From: an uncultured Campylobacter sp.
GTDB lineage: Bacteria > Campylobacterota > Campylobacteria > Campylobacterales > Campylobacteraceae
DNA: 25,475 nt
Direction: 5' to 3'
Assembly (NCBI RefSeq): GCF_938045625.1
Contig: NZ_CALIAV010000088.1
Span: 1-25,475 of the forward strand
Part shown: one piece after another, positions 12,910-21,118 of the stretch
Position numbering within the stretch: position 1 is the first letter of the stretch
How the letters are laid out: every line of letters starts with the position of its first letter
Made by a program: the position numbers and the translations under genes
Notes under the pieces: model-generated
Told to the model about the DNA's origin: nothing
Seen by the model: the letters and a program-made list of their open reading frames with translations, nothing else
Databases searched by the model: none

Positions 12910-14766
12910 TTACTTCTTTTTGTCGCTTGACTCGGCGGTTTTACCTTTTGATTTGGCCTTTTTATCGGCGGCGTCTTTTTGCTTTTTAGACTTATCTTTG
13001 CTGGCGTTTACGTCTTTTTTCTTTTTGGTCTCGGTTTTGGTTTCTTGATTTTTTTTGTCCTTTTTCTTATCCGTCTGTTTTGTTTTGTCTTTATTTTTAG
13101 CGGACGAATTTGACTCTGACTTTTTCGCCTCTTTGCTTGATTTTTTTGGCTCAGTTTTGCTTGTCGCCTTGTTTGACGCTTTTGCAGAGGTCAAATTTGA
13201 CTCCTGTTTCGCGCTCTTTGCCGCGGCTAAATTTGTCATTTCGTTCGCGTCCGTTTTGGTTCCAGAGGAGTTGCTTTCGGCCGTTGGCTGCACGGTCAAA
13301 TTTGACTCTGATTTAGTTAAATTTGAGTCCGTCAAATTTACATCGTCGCTACTGCTTACGAGCTCGCTCGTCAAATTTGCTTCGGTTTTGGTTGCATTGT
13401 CTTCCTTGTTGTCACCCTTTGTCTCTTTTGTCAAATTTATATCGGTTTTTAAAGAGCCGATGTTAGTTAAATTTTCCTCTGCCCTTTTCGTCTCCGTAGT
13501 TAAATTTAAATCTCCACTAGAAAAGGTAGAATTTGCATCCGTCATCGTCAAATTTATGTCTGCTTTTGGCTCGGTTATAGGATGCTCCCAGTCCATCGCC
13601 GCATCAAATTTCTGCTCTTTTTCAGGGATTTCATCCTTGTTGGCATACTCTTTTATCTTGTTTTCAAACTGTTTTATATATTTTTGAAATTTAGCGTTTT
13701 CCGTCTGGGCAAAGATATTTTTAGCCACCTTTATCTCGTTTTCGGGATTTATAGCATTGCCGTTTTTATAAACGCCGAAATGCAGGTGCGAGCCCGTGCT
13801 CATGCCGGTACTGCCTACGTAAGCGATGAGTTGCCCCTGCTTTACTTTTACGCCGCTTTGTATGCCCTTAGCAAAGCCGCTAGAATGCGCGTATAGCGTC
13901 TCGTAGCCGCCGACGTGCCCGACGATGACAACCTTGCCGTAGCCGCTTTTGGTTCCGACAAATTTAACCGTTCCGTCGCCGGCCGCCTTTATCGGAGTAC
14001 CTTTAGGAGCGCCGTAATCCACGCCCAGATGCGCTTTGTAACGCTTTAGTATCGGATGATAGCGCTTTGGCGTAAAAGGAGAGGTGATGCGGGCGTTTGC
14101 TATCGGTCTGGTTAGCAAAAATTTATCGTTTTTCTTACCGCTTTTGTCGTAGTATTTATTTTCAAATTTATACGTAACGTATTTTTTATCGCCGATTTGT
14201 ATCGACGCCCAGTGTATTTCCGGCATGCCAAACGTTCGTCCGAGCCTAGTTTTTTGCGTGTATTCCATCGCTAGCCTGTCGCCTTTTTTTAGCTTTTTAA
14301 ACTCGCTTTCCGGCACTTCGCTCTTCATCGCCAGATAAAATCCGTGCGCCAAAGCCGCGCTGCCCGTAGCGTCTTGGATATCTTGCGACGGCGAAACCGT
14401 AATAGGCATACTAAGCACGCGCCTATGCGTCTGATACGAAATCGAGGAAAGCTGAAAATTATACTTTCCGTCGTTGTCTTTATAAATTTGCGCTTGAAGT
14501 TCTTCGTTTACGGGGATTAGCACCTGGCTTATCACGCCTTTTTCGTCTCTTAAAATTTGATACGAGATGCCCGCTTTTATCTCGCTTACAAACTCCTTAT
14601 CGTCCGAATCCATATCATAATAAAGAGAAAGCGGGATGGAGTTTTTCTCTAAAAACGTTAAAAACGTATCTCCGTTAGGCCAGCTAAGCTCCTGGATGGT
14701 AGGTTGTATAGGCTCTGCGGCGAATAAATTTACCGTCAGCAGTAAAGCTAATGAAAATTTCCTCAT
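12910..14766 (-). CDS. M23 (LytM) peptidoglycan peptidase, Csd3/HdpA-like, with a sequon-rich C-terminal tail
   Basis: This 618-aa exported enzyme is predicted to cut peptidoglycan peptides in the periplasm. A signal peptide (1-17) is followed by two N-terminal domains and an M23 domain (about 225-345). Its zinc ligands are visible as H246 and D250 in HLGVD and H329 in HLH (327-329), with H294 in LYAHS. In H. pylori the order M23 peptidase (Csd3), PgbA, GlcD is similar, as recalled, which supports a Csd3/Pgp3-type cell-shape enzyme. Residues 401-618 are an extra disordered tail with 14 D/E-X-N-X-S/T sequons and a lysine-rich end, absent from the H. pylori protein as I remember it. AAGGGAA precedes the ATG; the gene heads the mgtE operon. 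Confidence 0.88.
   Translation of the reverse strand: MRKFSLALLLTVNLFAAEPIQPTIQELSWPNGDTFLTFLEKNSIPLSLYYDMDSDDKEFVSEIKAGISYQILRDEKGVISQVLIPVNEELQAQIYKDNDGKYNFQLSSISYQTHRRVLSMPITVSPSQDIQDATGSAALAHGFYLAMKSEVPESEFKKLKKGDRLAMEYTQKTRLGRTFGMPEIHWASIQIGDKKYVTYKFENKYYDKSGKKNDKFLLTRPIANARITSPFTPKRYHPILKRYKAHLGVDYGAPKGTPIKAAGDGTVKFVGTKSGYGKVVIVGHVGGYETLYAHSSGFAKGIQSGVKVKQGQLIAYVGSTGMSTGSHLHFGVYKNGNAINPENEIKVAKNIFAQTENAKFQKYIKQFENKIKEYANKDEIPEKEQKFDAAMDWEHPITEPKADINLTMTDANSTFSSGDLNLTTETKRAEENLTNIGSLKTDINLTKETKGDNKEDNATKTEANLTSELVSSSDDVNLTDSNLTKSESNLTVQPTAESNSSGTKTDANEMTNLAAAKSAKQESNLTSAKASNKATSKTEPKKSSKEAKKSESNSSAKNKDKTKQTDKKKDKKNQETKTETKKKKDVNASKDKSKKQKDAADKKAKSKGKTAESSDKKK
12913..13566 (-). repeat. 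Low-complexity coding region: 14 N-glycosylation sequons and Lys-rich end of the M23 peptidase
   Basis: This codes for residues 401-618. Bacterial PglB-type sequons have their Asn at 405, 412, 421, 432, 444, 457, 464, 477, 482, 489, 499, 524, 553 and 587. Nine of them use N-L-T, and nine of the ten AAATTT words between 13193 and 13555 encode the Asn-Leu of these sequons. The final 70 residues are about one-third or more lysine. Spacing of sequons in the first half is 5-13 residues and irregular, so this is a motif-rich tail and not an exact tandem repeat. Confidence 0.85.
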
Positions 14767-14790
14767 AAATTCCCTTGATTTAAAAGTCGT

Positions 14791-14796
14791 ATTTTA
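14791..14796 (-). promoter_or_regulatory. Possible -10 box for the M23-mgtE operon
   Basis: On the minus strand TAAAAT lies 24 bases before the M23 ATG, in the 114-base gap shared with the divergent PgbA-like gene. No clear -35 is seen. It is the only reasonable candidate in this gap on this strand. Confidence 0.35.
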
Positions 14797-14815
14797 CTCG
14801 AAAATTACTTACATT

Positions 14816-14873
14816 TTGCAAAACTAAGCCAGTTTCAGATATAATGAGCGCTAAAATTTCAAACTTTCAGGAG
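14816..14873 (+). promoter_or_regulatory. Promoter and RBS of the pgbA-like - glcD unit
   Basis: TTGCAA (14816-14821), an 18-base spacer and TATAAT (14840-14845) form a good sigma-70 promoter. AGGAG at 14869-14873, 7 bases before the TTG at 14881, decides that start codon, since no ATG is near. Confidence 0.7.
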
Positions 14874-14880
14874 ATAAATT

Positions 14881-15597
14881 TTGAAAAAATTTCTTTTATT
14901 TTTAGCGGCGGCTTGCCTTAGCTTTGCGGCCGAGTTTTCGATGAGAGAGTATAAAACCCCGCTAATAAGCGTGGATGAGGGCGTAGGCACGATCATAGAC
15001 AACTCAGATATCGTCGTAGGTAGTAGCGGCGTCGTGATGCATAAATTTGACGGCGCTCAAAGCTCAATCATCGCTCGCGCGGTCGTCACGCAAAAAGGCG
15101 GCGGCTTTGCAAAGGTACGATTCGAGGTATTTGACACGTTAGCGCAAAAAGCTCTACCGATACCGGGAATTTTGCCTAAAAGCGGCGACGAGATCATCCT
15201 AAACTACCTCTACAACCGCTCGCTCATCATCGTGCCGAACAAAGAAATTTACGCCGAAGTAACGAACGCGTTTAAAGATATCACCTTTATCCACCCGGAT
15301 ATCGTGGGCTCATACCTAAGCTACGAGTATAAGCCAAACCCTAGCCGCGACGACTTTCGCAAAATGTGCAACCAAAGCGCTGCGGGGCTAATATTTATCG
15401 CTATGAATAACGAAGCGCTTTTTGCCGACTGCCAGAGTTTCGAGCCGCTAAAACGCTTCCAAAGCGGCGCGGTCAAATACTACCAGCTACCTTTCTACAC
15501 TCGCGTCAAGGATATCGATACGGTATTTTGGAAATGGGGCTCAGAGCAGATCAGCGACTTTGACCGCCACTACAAAGCTCTTTTGAAAGAGAAATGA
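14881..15597 (+). CDS. PgbA N-terminal-domain protein (plasminogen-binding-protein-like), exported
   Basis: This 238-aa protein has a signal peptide (about 1-17, LSFAAEF) and resembles the N-terminal domain of Helicobacter PgbA, a surface protein reported to bind plasminogen. Recognisable parts are the MREYKTPLISVDEGVGTIID opening and the VGSSGVV and LIIVPNKEIY strands. The long lysine-rich C-terminal extension remembered for Helicobacter PgbA is missing, so plasminogen binding cannot be assumed; conservation next to an M23 peptidase suggests an envelope role. The start is TTG with AGGAG 7 bases upstream. The stop codon overlaps the glcD-like start in ATGA. Confidence 0.75.
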   Translation: MKKFLLFLAAACLSFAAEFSMREYKTPLISVDEGVGTIIDNSDIVVGSSGVVMHKFDGAQSSIIARAVVTQKGGGFAKVRFEVFDTLAQKALPIPGILPKSGDEIILNYLYNRSLIIVPNKEIYAEVTNAFKDITFIHPDIVGSYLSYEYKPNPSRDDFRKMCNQSAAGLIFIAMNNEALFADCQSFEPLKRFQSGAVKYYQLPFYTRVKDIDTVFWKWGSEQISDFDRHYKALLKEK

Positions 15598-16979
15598 TGC
15601 ACGAAAAACACGCTAAATTTTTTGTAAATTTACTAGGTGCGGACAACGCCTACTTTGACGACGCGCACAGGATCGCCTACTGCTACGACGCGACGAAAAA
15701 GCGGCATTTACCAGACGGCGTGCTTTTCCCTAGAGACGAGCGCGACGTTAGCGAGATTTTAAAATACTGCAACGAAAACGGAGTCAAAATCGTACCTAGG
15801 GGTGCCGGTAGCGGCTTTACGGGCGGAGCGCTAGCGCACGAGGGCGGCGTGGTGCTTGCTTTTGAAAAGCACATGAACAAAATCCTAGAGATCGACATGC
15901 AAAACATGGTCGCAGTCGTACAGCCCGGATGCATAAATATAAATTTACAGCGCGAAGCCGAGAAGCTAGGCCTTTTCTACCCGCCGGACCCCGCCAGCCA
16001 GGACTACTCGACGCTAGGCGGCAACGTGAGCGAAAACGCGGGCGGCATGCGCGCGGCAAAATACGGCATCACCAAAGACTACGTCATGGCGCTACGAGCG
16101 GTGCTGCCTAACGGCGAAGTGATCCGCGCGGGCAAACGCACGATAAAAGACGTCGCAGGATATAATATCGCCGGCATTTTAATCGCCAGCGAGGGCACGC
16201 TAGCGGTAATAACCGAGATCACGCTAAAGCTCATCGCAAAGCCTAAATTTAGAAAAACGGCGATGGGAATTTTCCCTAGCGTAAACGCCGCGATGAACGC
16301 CGTTTATAAGACGATGGCAGCAGGCGTAACGCCCGTAGCCATGGAGTTTTTAGACGCTCTTTGCATACGCGCGGTCGAGACTAAATTTAACAAAGGCCTA
16401 CCGCAAGATGCGGGCGCCTTGCTCATCACCGACGTAGACGGCGACGTTTTAGACGGTCTGGAGCAGGATCTAGCCACGATAGAGCGAGTGTTTAGAGAAA
16501 ACGGCGCTAGCGAATTTAGACGCGCCAAAGACGAGGGCGAGCGAAACGACATTTGGTTTGCCCGCCGTAACTGCTCACAGGCGATAAATATCTACGGAAA
16601 TTTAAAGCTAAACGAGGATATCACGGTGCCGCGCTCAAAACTGCCGGAGCTGCTTGAGCGTATCGGCGGAGTGGCGGAAAGATACGGCGTGCAGGTGCCG
16701 TGCTTTGGACACACTGGCGATGGCAACGTACATACCAACGTCATGGTTGTGGACAAAGCCGACCCGGCGCAAGTAGAGAGCGGACACAAGGCGATCGAGG
16801 AAATTTTTAAGATCGCGGTGGAGCTTGGCGGCACGCTTAGCGGCGAGCACGGTATCGGCATTAGCAAGGCCGAGTTTATGCCGCTTGCCTTTACGGACGC
16901 AGAGATGGAGCTTTTTAGAAGTATCAAAAAGGCGTTTGACCCGAACAACATCCTAAACCCGTTTAAAATGGGGTTGTAA
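15594..16979 (+). CDS. glcD: FAD-linked oxidase, GlcD / D-lactate dehydrogenase family
   Basis: This 461-aa FAD enzyme oxidises a 2-hydroxy acid such as glycolate or D-lactate, probably feeding electrons to the respiratory chain. The PRGAGSGFTGGA loop at residues 68-79 and the PDPAS...TLGGNVSENAGG segment near 130-152 bind FAD. The C-terminal half has GHTGDGNVH, SGEHGIG and the terminal NPFKMG typical of the family. The start lies in an ATGA overlap with the PgbA-like gene, with AAAGAGAA upstream, so translation is coupled. No GlcE or iron-sulfur GlcF partner is adjacent, so the true substrate is open; GlcD-only oxidases are usual in this group. Confidence 0.9.
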   Translation: MMHEKHAKFFVNLLGADNAYFDDAHRIAYCYDATKKRHLPDGVLFPRDERDVSEILKYCNENGVKIVPRGAGSGFTGGALAHEGGVVLAFEKHMNKILEIDMQNMVAVVQPGCININLQREAEKLGLFYPPDPASQDYSTLGGNVSENAGGMRAAKYGITKDYVMALRAVLPNGEVIRAGKRTIKDVAGYNIAGILIASEGTLAVITEITLKLIAKPKFRKTAMGIFPSVNAAMNAVYKTMAAGVTPVAMEFLDALCIRAVETKFNKGLPQDAGALLITDVDGDVLDGLEQDLATIERVFRENGASEFRRAKDEGERNDIWFARRNCSQAINIYGNLKLNEDITVPRSKLPELLERIGGVAERYGVQVPCFGHTGDGNVHTNVMVVDKADPAQVESGHKAIEEIFKIAVELGGTLSGEHGIGISKAEFMPLAFTDAEMELFRSIKKAFDPNNILNPFKMGL

Positions 16980-16981
16980 AT

Positions 16982-17557
16982 TTGGCGCAAGGCGTAGCTG
17001 ATTTTTTAAAAATAGTCCTTGACGCCTTGGTAATTATTTTTATGGTTGTAGTGCTTTTTAGGAAAAATGACGAAATATCCTTTAAACAAGTTGATTGCGA
17101 AGATTTATTTATACGCCCCGATCCGTTTTTAAAGATAATGTACTTTTTAATGTTCTCATGTTGCGGCACAATGTCGCTATTAGGCAGAGCAGCAGATAAA
17201 AATTTATTCGCCGACTACCATCTGCTGCTATTTCTTTACGATATGCTGTCGGTTTGCTTGTTGGCTTTCGCTTTTTATACCCTGATGCAAAAAGGCATAA
17301 GAGTTAAGCAAGACGGCATCTCAAAAGAGATAGGATTGCTTGGCTTTAAACGCGCCTATGAAGTTAAATTTGACGAAATGATTTATGATGTCGGAGTTGC
17401 CCTCAGGAACAATGAAAAAGTATTCAAAATAAAAAGCGAGAGCGGCGATACCAAGTTTGGGTTTGGGCTATTATATGCGAGAAAAGACATGGATGATTTA
17501 GAAAAAATGATACGAAAAAACGTCAAATTTAAAAACCTTAAACCCATAAGCAGTTAA
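16982..17557 (+). CDS. Unrecognised 191-aa membrane protein, possibly with a PH-like C-terminal domain
   Basis: I do not recognise this protein. It has a hydrophobic segment at about residues 8-26, a second at about 57-68 and a third at about 80-102. A soluble C-terminal part follows, with alternating strands (GISKEIGLLGFKRAYEVKFDEM) that recall small bacterial PH-like domains; that is a guess. The assigned TTG at 16982 has only a poor ribosome binding site; an ATG at 17042 is in frame and would remove most of the first segment. Composition is visibly more AT-rich than the flanking genes. From memory, glcD and the YihY gene adjoin each other in C. jejuni, so this may be an insertion here. Confidence 0.6.
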   Translation: MAQGVADFLKIVLDALVIIFMVVVLFRKNDEISFKQVDCEDLFIRPDPFLKIMYFLMFSCCGTMSLLGRAADKNLFADYHLLLFLYDMLSVCLLAFAFYTLMQKGIRVKQDGISKEIGLLGFKRAYEVKFDEMIYDVGVALRNNEKVFKIKSESGDTKFGFGLLYARKDMDDLEKMIRKNVKFKNLKPISS

Positions 17558-17572
17558 ATTTAAGGATCCAAA

Positions 17573-18403
17573 ATGACCTCGCAAAAATTTGAAAAGATAA
17601 AAGAGACACTTAAAATTTGGCTCACGGCGATGCTAAAGATCAAGGACAAACAGCTATTGCACTACGCATCGAGTCTGAGTTTTCACACGATGCTATCCAT
17701 CATCCCCGTACTACTCATCTCGCTTTCGCTCTTTACGCAGATGCCTAGCTTTAGCGTCTATTACGCCAAGATCAAGGAATTTATATTTGCCCAGCTGCTA
17801 CCCTCAAACCAAGACGCGATCTCAAACTACATCGAGACCTTTTTACAAAACAGCTCGAGCCTAGGCATCCTCGGACTTGGTGCCATCATCTTTACTTCGA
17901 TCATGTTTTTTGCCGATTACGAATACGTCATCAACCGCATCATGCACACGCAAAGCCGCAAATTTTGGAACTCGCTGAGTGCTTACTGGACGCTCATTAC
18001 GCTAGCTCCTTTGGGGCTTGGGCTTAGTTTTTATCTCTCAAATTTATTCCAGGATATGCTAAACTCCAGCGCTTACACGAAGTGGATAAATTTTCTTAGC
18101 ATATTCCCGTACCTCATCATCTGGGCGATATTTTGCGTGACCTATCTCATCTCTATAAATCGCCAAATCGCCATAAAAAACGCGCTTTTTAGCTCATTTG
18201 TGGCCTCACTCATCTGGTATCTGGGCAAAAACATCTTCGTCTTTTACGCCGCAAATAACAAAACATACCTCAGCATCTACGGCTCGTTTTCGGTGGTGCT
18301 GCTGTTTTTCGTGTGGATTTACGTATCGTGGATCATATTTCTCTACGGCGTGAAGCTGTGTGCGTATCTGGAAAAAGCGGGCGAGAGCGACAAAGAAGCT
18401 TAA
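17573..18403 (+). CDS. YihY/UPF0761 family inner-membrane protein (formerly annotated ribonuclease BN)
   Basis: This 276-aa protein has about six membrane segments and the family's N-terminal LLHYASSLSFHTMLSIIPVLLI pattern in shortened form (SLSFHTMLSIIPVL near residues 33-46), plus a C-terminal WIYVSWIIFLYGVKLCAYLE segment. Family members are widespread and their function is not settled; the old ribonuclease BN label is considered wrong. AAGGAT at 17562-17567 precedes the ATG. It sits 15 bases after the unrecognised membrane protein. Its stop codon overlaps the stop of the convergent comEC by three bases in a shared TTAA, leaving no room for a terminator. Confidence 0.85.
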   Translation: MTSQKFEKIKETLKIWLTAMLKIKDKQLLHYASSLSFHTMLSIIPVLLISLSLFTQMPSFSVYYAKIKEFIFAQLLPSNQDAISNYIETFLQNSSSLGILGLGAIIFTSIMFFADYEYVINRIMHTQSRKFWNSLSAYWTLITLAPLGLGLSFYLSNLFQDMLNSSAYTKWINFLSIFPYLIIWAIFCVTYLISINRQIAIKNALFSSFVASLIWYLGKNIFVFYAANNKTYLSIYGSFSVVLLFFVWIYVSWIIFLYGVKLCAYLEKAGESDKEA

Positions 18404-19674
18404 AAAAGCGCGGCAAAGCAGAGTAAATTTAGCGGCACGATAACGGCGGCTAAAATTTTGCTTTTGACACTCGCTAAACTTAGCACATTATAGAGTAAAA
18501 ATAGCCAAAACGGCACGTTCAAATTTACGCCCTTTGCACGCCACGAGAGAAATTCGAGCAAATATTCATCAAGCGCGCCGCCAGCGCCAAACGCGTGCAA
18601 AAGCGCACTTAGCGGATAAAACAGGCTAAAAAGCGGCGTGAGCGGCAAGACGGCTAGCTGCTGGGCGCTAACGAGCGGGAAAAAGTAAACCACGGGTAAA
18701 ATCATCGCCGAAAATACCCAAAAATTTAGCAAGATAGCATGCGTCAAATTTGAAAATCGCTCGCCAAAGTGTCGCAGGTAGAGATAAATATAAAACACGC
18801 CCGAACACGAAAAGTAAAATCCGACGCTAAAAAGCAGGCTCGGCATCAGCGCTACGGCGGCGCAAATCACGACAAAAAGTAGCTCAAAGCTCACTATACG
18901 CACGTTTCTAGCGAGCAAAAACAGAGCCAGCAAGCTCATCAAAAACGCTCGCAAAAAGGACGGCACGAAGCCGATAAGAGCAAGATAGCAAAACAAAACC
19001 GCAAAGATCGCGGCCGAGAGGTCAAATTTGGCGTTTCGATACGGAAAATATCGTGCCTGAAAATAGCGGTAAATCGGACGCATGATAAAATATAAAAAGC
19101 CAAAAATCAGTCCCAAATGATAACCCGAAATCGCGATCAGGTGCGCTACGCCGTAGAAATTTACGTCTTGGCGCAACTCCTTACCGACGGGTGCGGCAAG
19201 AAAAAGCGCGGTAAAAAGCTCGGTCATTTTTTCGCTTTCGTGCTGCGCGGAGATAAAATCATAAATTCTATCTCGCAACGGCTCAGGGCTGGCGACGTAG
19301 CGAAGCTCCGAGATACCGTAGCTTGGCATAAAAAACGAGCCGCTTAGATACTCTTTAAATTTGACGTTTTTGTTTTCGGCGCCGATTAAAATTTGCTCGT
19401 TTGCCTGCGCATCAAAGTCCGCCAGCGTCGTCGTATAAAAGCTAAAATCATTCGTTTTAAGCTTTAAAACGCGGTAAACTTTGCCTTTTTCGTTCGTTTT
19501 TTCGTAGTTTTGTAAAATTTTAGCTTGTAAGATGACGCCGTTTTGGGCTTTAAATTCGCGAAATTTATAGTAGCTAAAGCCCAAATTTAGTGCAAAAACG
19601 AGCGCGCACGCAAGGCAAAATATATAAACCTCGCGCGCGCTTTCAAAGATAGATTTACGTTGCGGCTTTTGCAA
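18400..19674 (-). CDS. comEC: ComEC/Rec2-family DNA uptake channel protein
   Basis: This 424-aa inner-membrane protein is the likely channel for single-stranded DNA during natural transformation. The hallmark competence-domain motif HLIAISGYHLGLIFG is present near residues 182-196, followed by six or more hydrophobic helices. It is short compared with Bacillus or Neisseria ComEC (700 or more residues) and lacks the C-terminal beta-lactamase-like domain, as do related epsilonproteobacterial proteins from memory. The start is TTG (19672-19674) with a weak ribosome binding site, 23 bases after the dnaB stop. A comEC-dnaB neighbourhood is also recalled from H. pylori. It probably depends on transcription through ispG and dnaB. 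Confidence 0.87.
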   Translation of the reverse strand: MQKPQRKSIFESAREVYIFCLACALVFALNLGFSYYKFREFKAQNGVILQAKILQNYEKTNEKGKVYRVLKLKTNDFSFYTTTLADFDAQANEQILIGAENKNVKFKEYLSGSFFMPSYGISELRYVASPEPLRDRIYDFISAQHESEKMTELFTALFLAAPVGKELRQDVNFYGVAHLIAISGYHLGLIFGFLYFIMRPIYRYFQARYFPYRNAKFDLSAAIFAVLFCYLALIGFVPSFLRAFLMSLLALFLLARNVRIVSFELLFVVICAAVALMPSLLFSVGFYFSCSGVFYIYLYLRHFGERFSNLTHAILLNFWVFSAMILPVVYFFPLVSAQQLAVLPLTPLFSLFYPLSALLHAFGAGGALDEYLLEFLSWRAKGVNLNVPFWLFLLYNVLSLASVKSKILAAVIVPLNLLCFAALF

Positions 19675-19697
19675 AATTTGAGCTTAAAGGGCGCATT

Positions 19698-21107
19698 TTA
19701 GGCGTTTGGGTTAAACTCCGCCACGTGCGCGGCGCCAAAACTTTTATCGACAAAGCGCGTAAATTCCTTCTGAAATATTACTTCTACCGTGCCGACCGGA
19801 CCGTTTCGGTTCTTGCCCACGATGATTTCGGCGTCCTCTTCGATCTTATTAGGGACGAATTTACGCACGTACTCCTTGCCCTCGGCGTGCGCCTTTTTCT
19901 CGGCTTCTTTCTCCTCCTGCTCGCGGTAAACCTCGTCGCGGTACACAAAAAGTATCATATCAGCATCTTGCTCGATGGCGCCTGATTCGCGCAGGTCGCT
20001 TAGCATCGGGCGTTTGTTAGCGCGCGACTCCAGACTGCGGTTTAGCTGGCTAAGCGCGATGATAGGCATGTCTAGTTCGCGTGCTAGTAGCTTTAGTCCG
20101 CGCGAGATTTCGGCGATCTGCAGGTGGCGGTCGGAGAAATTTGACGTAGCCATCATGAGGCCGATATAGTCGATGACGCATAGAGTGATCTCTGGGTGGG
20201 CGGACTTGAGCTTGCGCATTTGCGTGCGGATCTGGTGGATGTTTACGTAGCCGCTATCATAGACGAAAAGCTTGCGGTTAGCCATATCTTCGCACGCATC
20301 GCTTAGACGCGACCACTCCTCGTCATCCATTTTAGCAGTCATTATGTTTTGCAGCGGGATCGAGGTTTTGGCGCTTAGCATACGCAGCATGATTTGCTCG
20401 GCAGGCATCTCAAGAGAGAAAAATACGACTCCGCCGCCGCGCATCAGCACGTGGTTCATCAAATTTAGACAAATCGTCGTTTTCCCCATACCCGGGCGCG
20501 CCGCGATGATGATGAGATCGCCGTGCTTAAAGCCCTTCGTCATCTCGTTTAGCTGGCGAAAGCCCGTGTCGATGCCCACGATATCCTTATCTTCGAGCAG
20601 TTTTTGCTTTTCTAGGTGCGCAATGACGTCTGCGATGATGATGGCAGCGTCCTTGATGGCGCCCGCACTCTGCCCGTCCACTAGCGAATAAAAACTCTGA
20701 CTCAGCTCGTCCACCATATCGCGGCTAGGCTTATCCTCGCTCACTTTGCTAGGTATCTGGTGCGCGATTTTTACTAAGCTTCGCTTGATAGATTTTTCTT
20801 TGATTTCATTGGCGTACTTTTTGACGTCCAGGATCGAGTTCGTGCCGATGATCTCGCTCATCACGTTCTCGTCAAATTTACTTCCCAGCTTGGTTTTTAA
20901 AAATCCCGTTTCTACAGGCAAATTTTCATTTAGGCACTTTACCATCGCGTCGTAAACGTCGCCGTGAGCGCGCAGGTAAAAATCAAACGGACTTAGGATA
21001 TCGAAAATCTCGCTTAGATTATCCGCGCTATAGATTATGGACGCGAGGATCGCGCGCTCCATATCTAGATCATAGAGATTGTGCATATCGATGTTTTCTT
21101 TTGCCAT
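19698..21107 (-). CDS. dnaB: Replicative DNA helicase DnaB
   Basis: This 469-aa hexameric helicase unwinds DNA ahead of the replication fork and recruits primase. The N-terminal helical domain (about 10-140) and linker precede the RecA-type motor: Walker A ARPGMGKTT at 203-211, FFSLEMP, Walker B LCVIDYIGLM, ALSQLNRSLE, and the DLRESGAIEQDAD arginine-finger region. Length is normal and no intein is present. The ATG is 11 bases after the PIN-toxin stop codon, with only a modest ribosome binding site, so it appears to be co-transcribed with the toxin-antitoxin pair and possibly ispG. Confidence 0.97.
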   Translation of the reverse strand: MAKENIDMHNLYDLDMERAILASIIYSADNLSEIFDILSPFDFYLRAHGDVYDAMVKCLNENLPVETGFLKTKLGSKFDENVMSEIIGTNSILDVKKYANEIKEKSIKRSLVKIAHQIPSKVSEDKPSRDMVDELSQSFYSLVDGQSAGAIKDAAIIIADVIAHLEKQKLLEDKDIVGIDTGFRQLNEMTKGFKHGDLIIIAARPGMGKTTICLNLMNHVLMRGGGVVFFSLEMPAEQIMLRMLSAKTSIPLQNIMTAKMDDEEWSRLSDACEDMANRKLFVYDSGYVNIHQIRTQMRKLKSAHPEITLCVIDYIGLMMATSNFSDRHLQIAEISRGLKLLARELDMPIIALSQLNRSLESRANKRPMLSDLRESGAIEQDADMILFVYRDEVYREQEEKEAEKKAHAEGKEYVRKFVPNKIEEDAEIIVGKNRNGPVGTVEVIFQKEFTRFVDKSFGAAHVAEFNPNA

Positions 21108-21118
21108 TTTTTATCCGT

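Noticed and set aside
12913..13566. Contingency (phase-variable) repeat tract in the M23 tail
   Set aside because: There is no homopolymer or exact short tandem repeat of the type that slips; the sequons are irregularly spaced and differ in flanking residues.
13055..13687. Plus-strand frame of 210 codons opposite the M23 tail
   Set aside because: Its Phe/Ser/Leu-rich sequence is what antisense reading of Lys/Asn/Thr-rich repeats produces; no start signals are visible.
18400..19674. comEC as a truncated pseudogene because of its 424-aa length
   Set aside because: The frame is intact, the competence motif is present, and short ComEC forms without the C-terminal domain are, as I recall, normal in this bacterial class.
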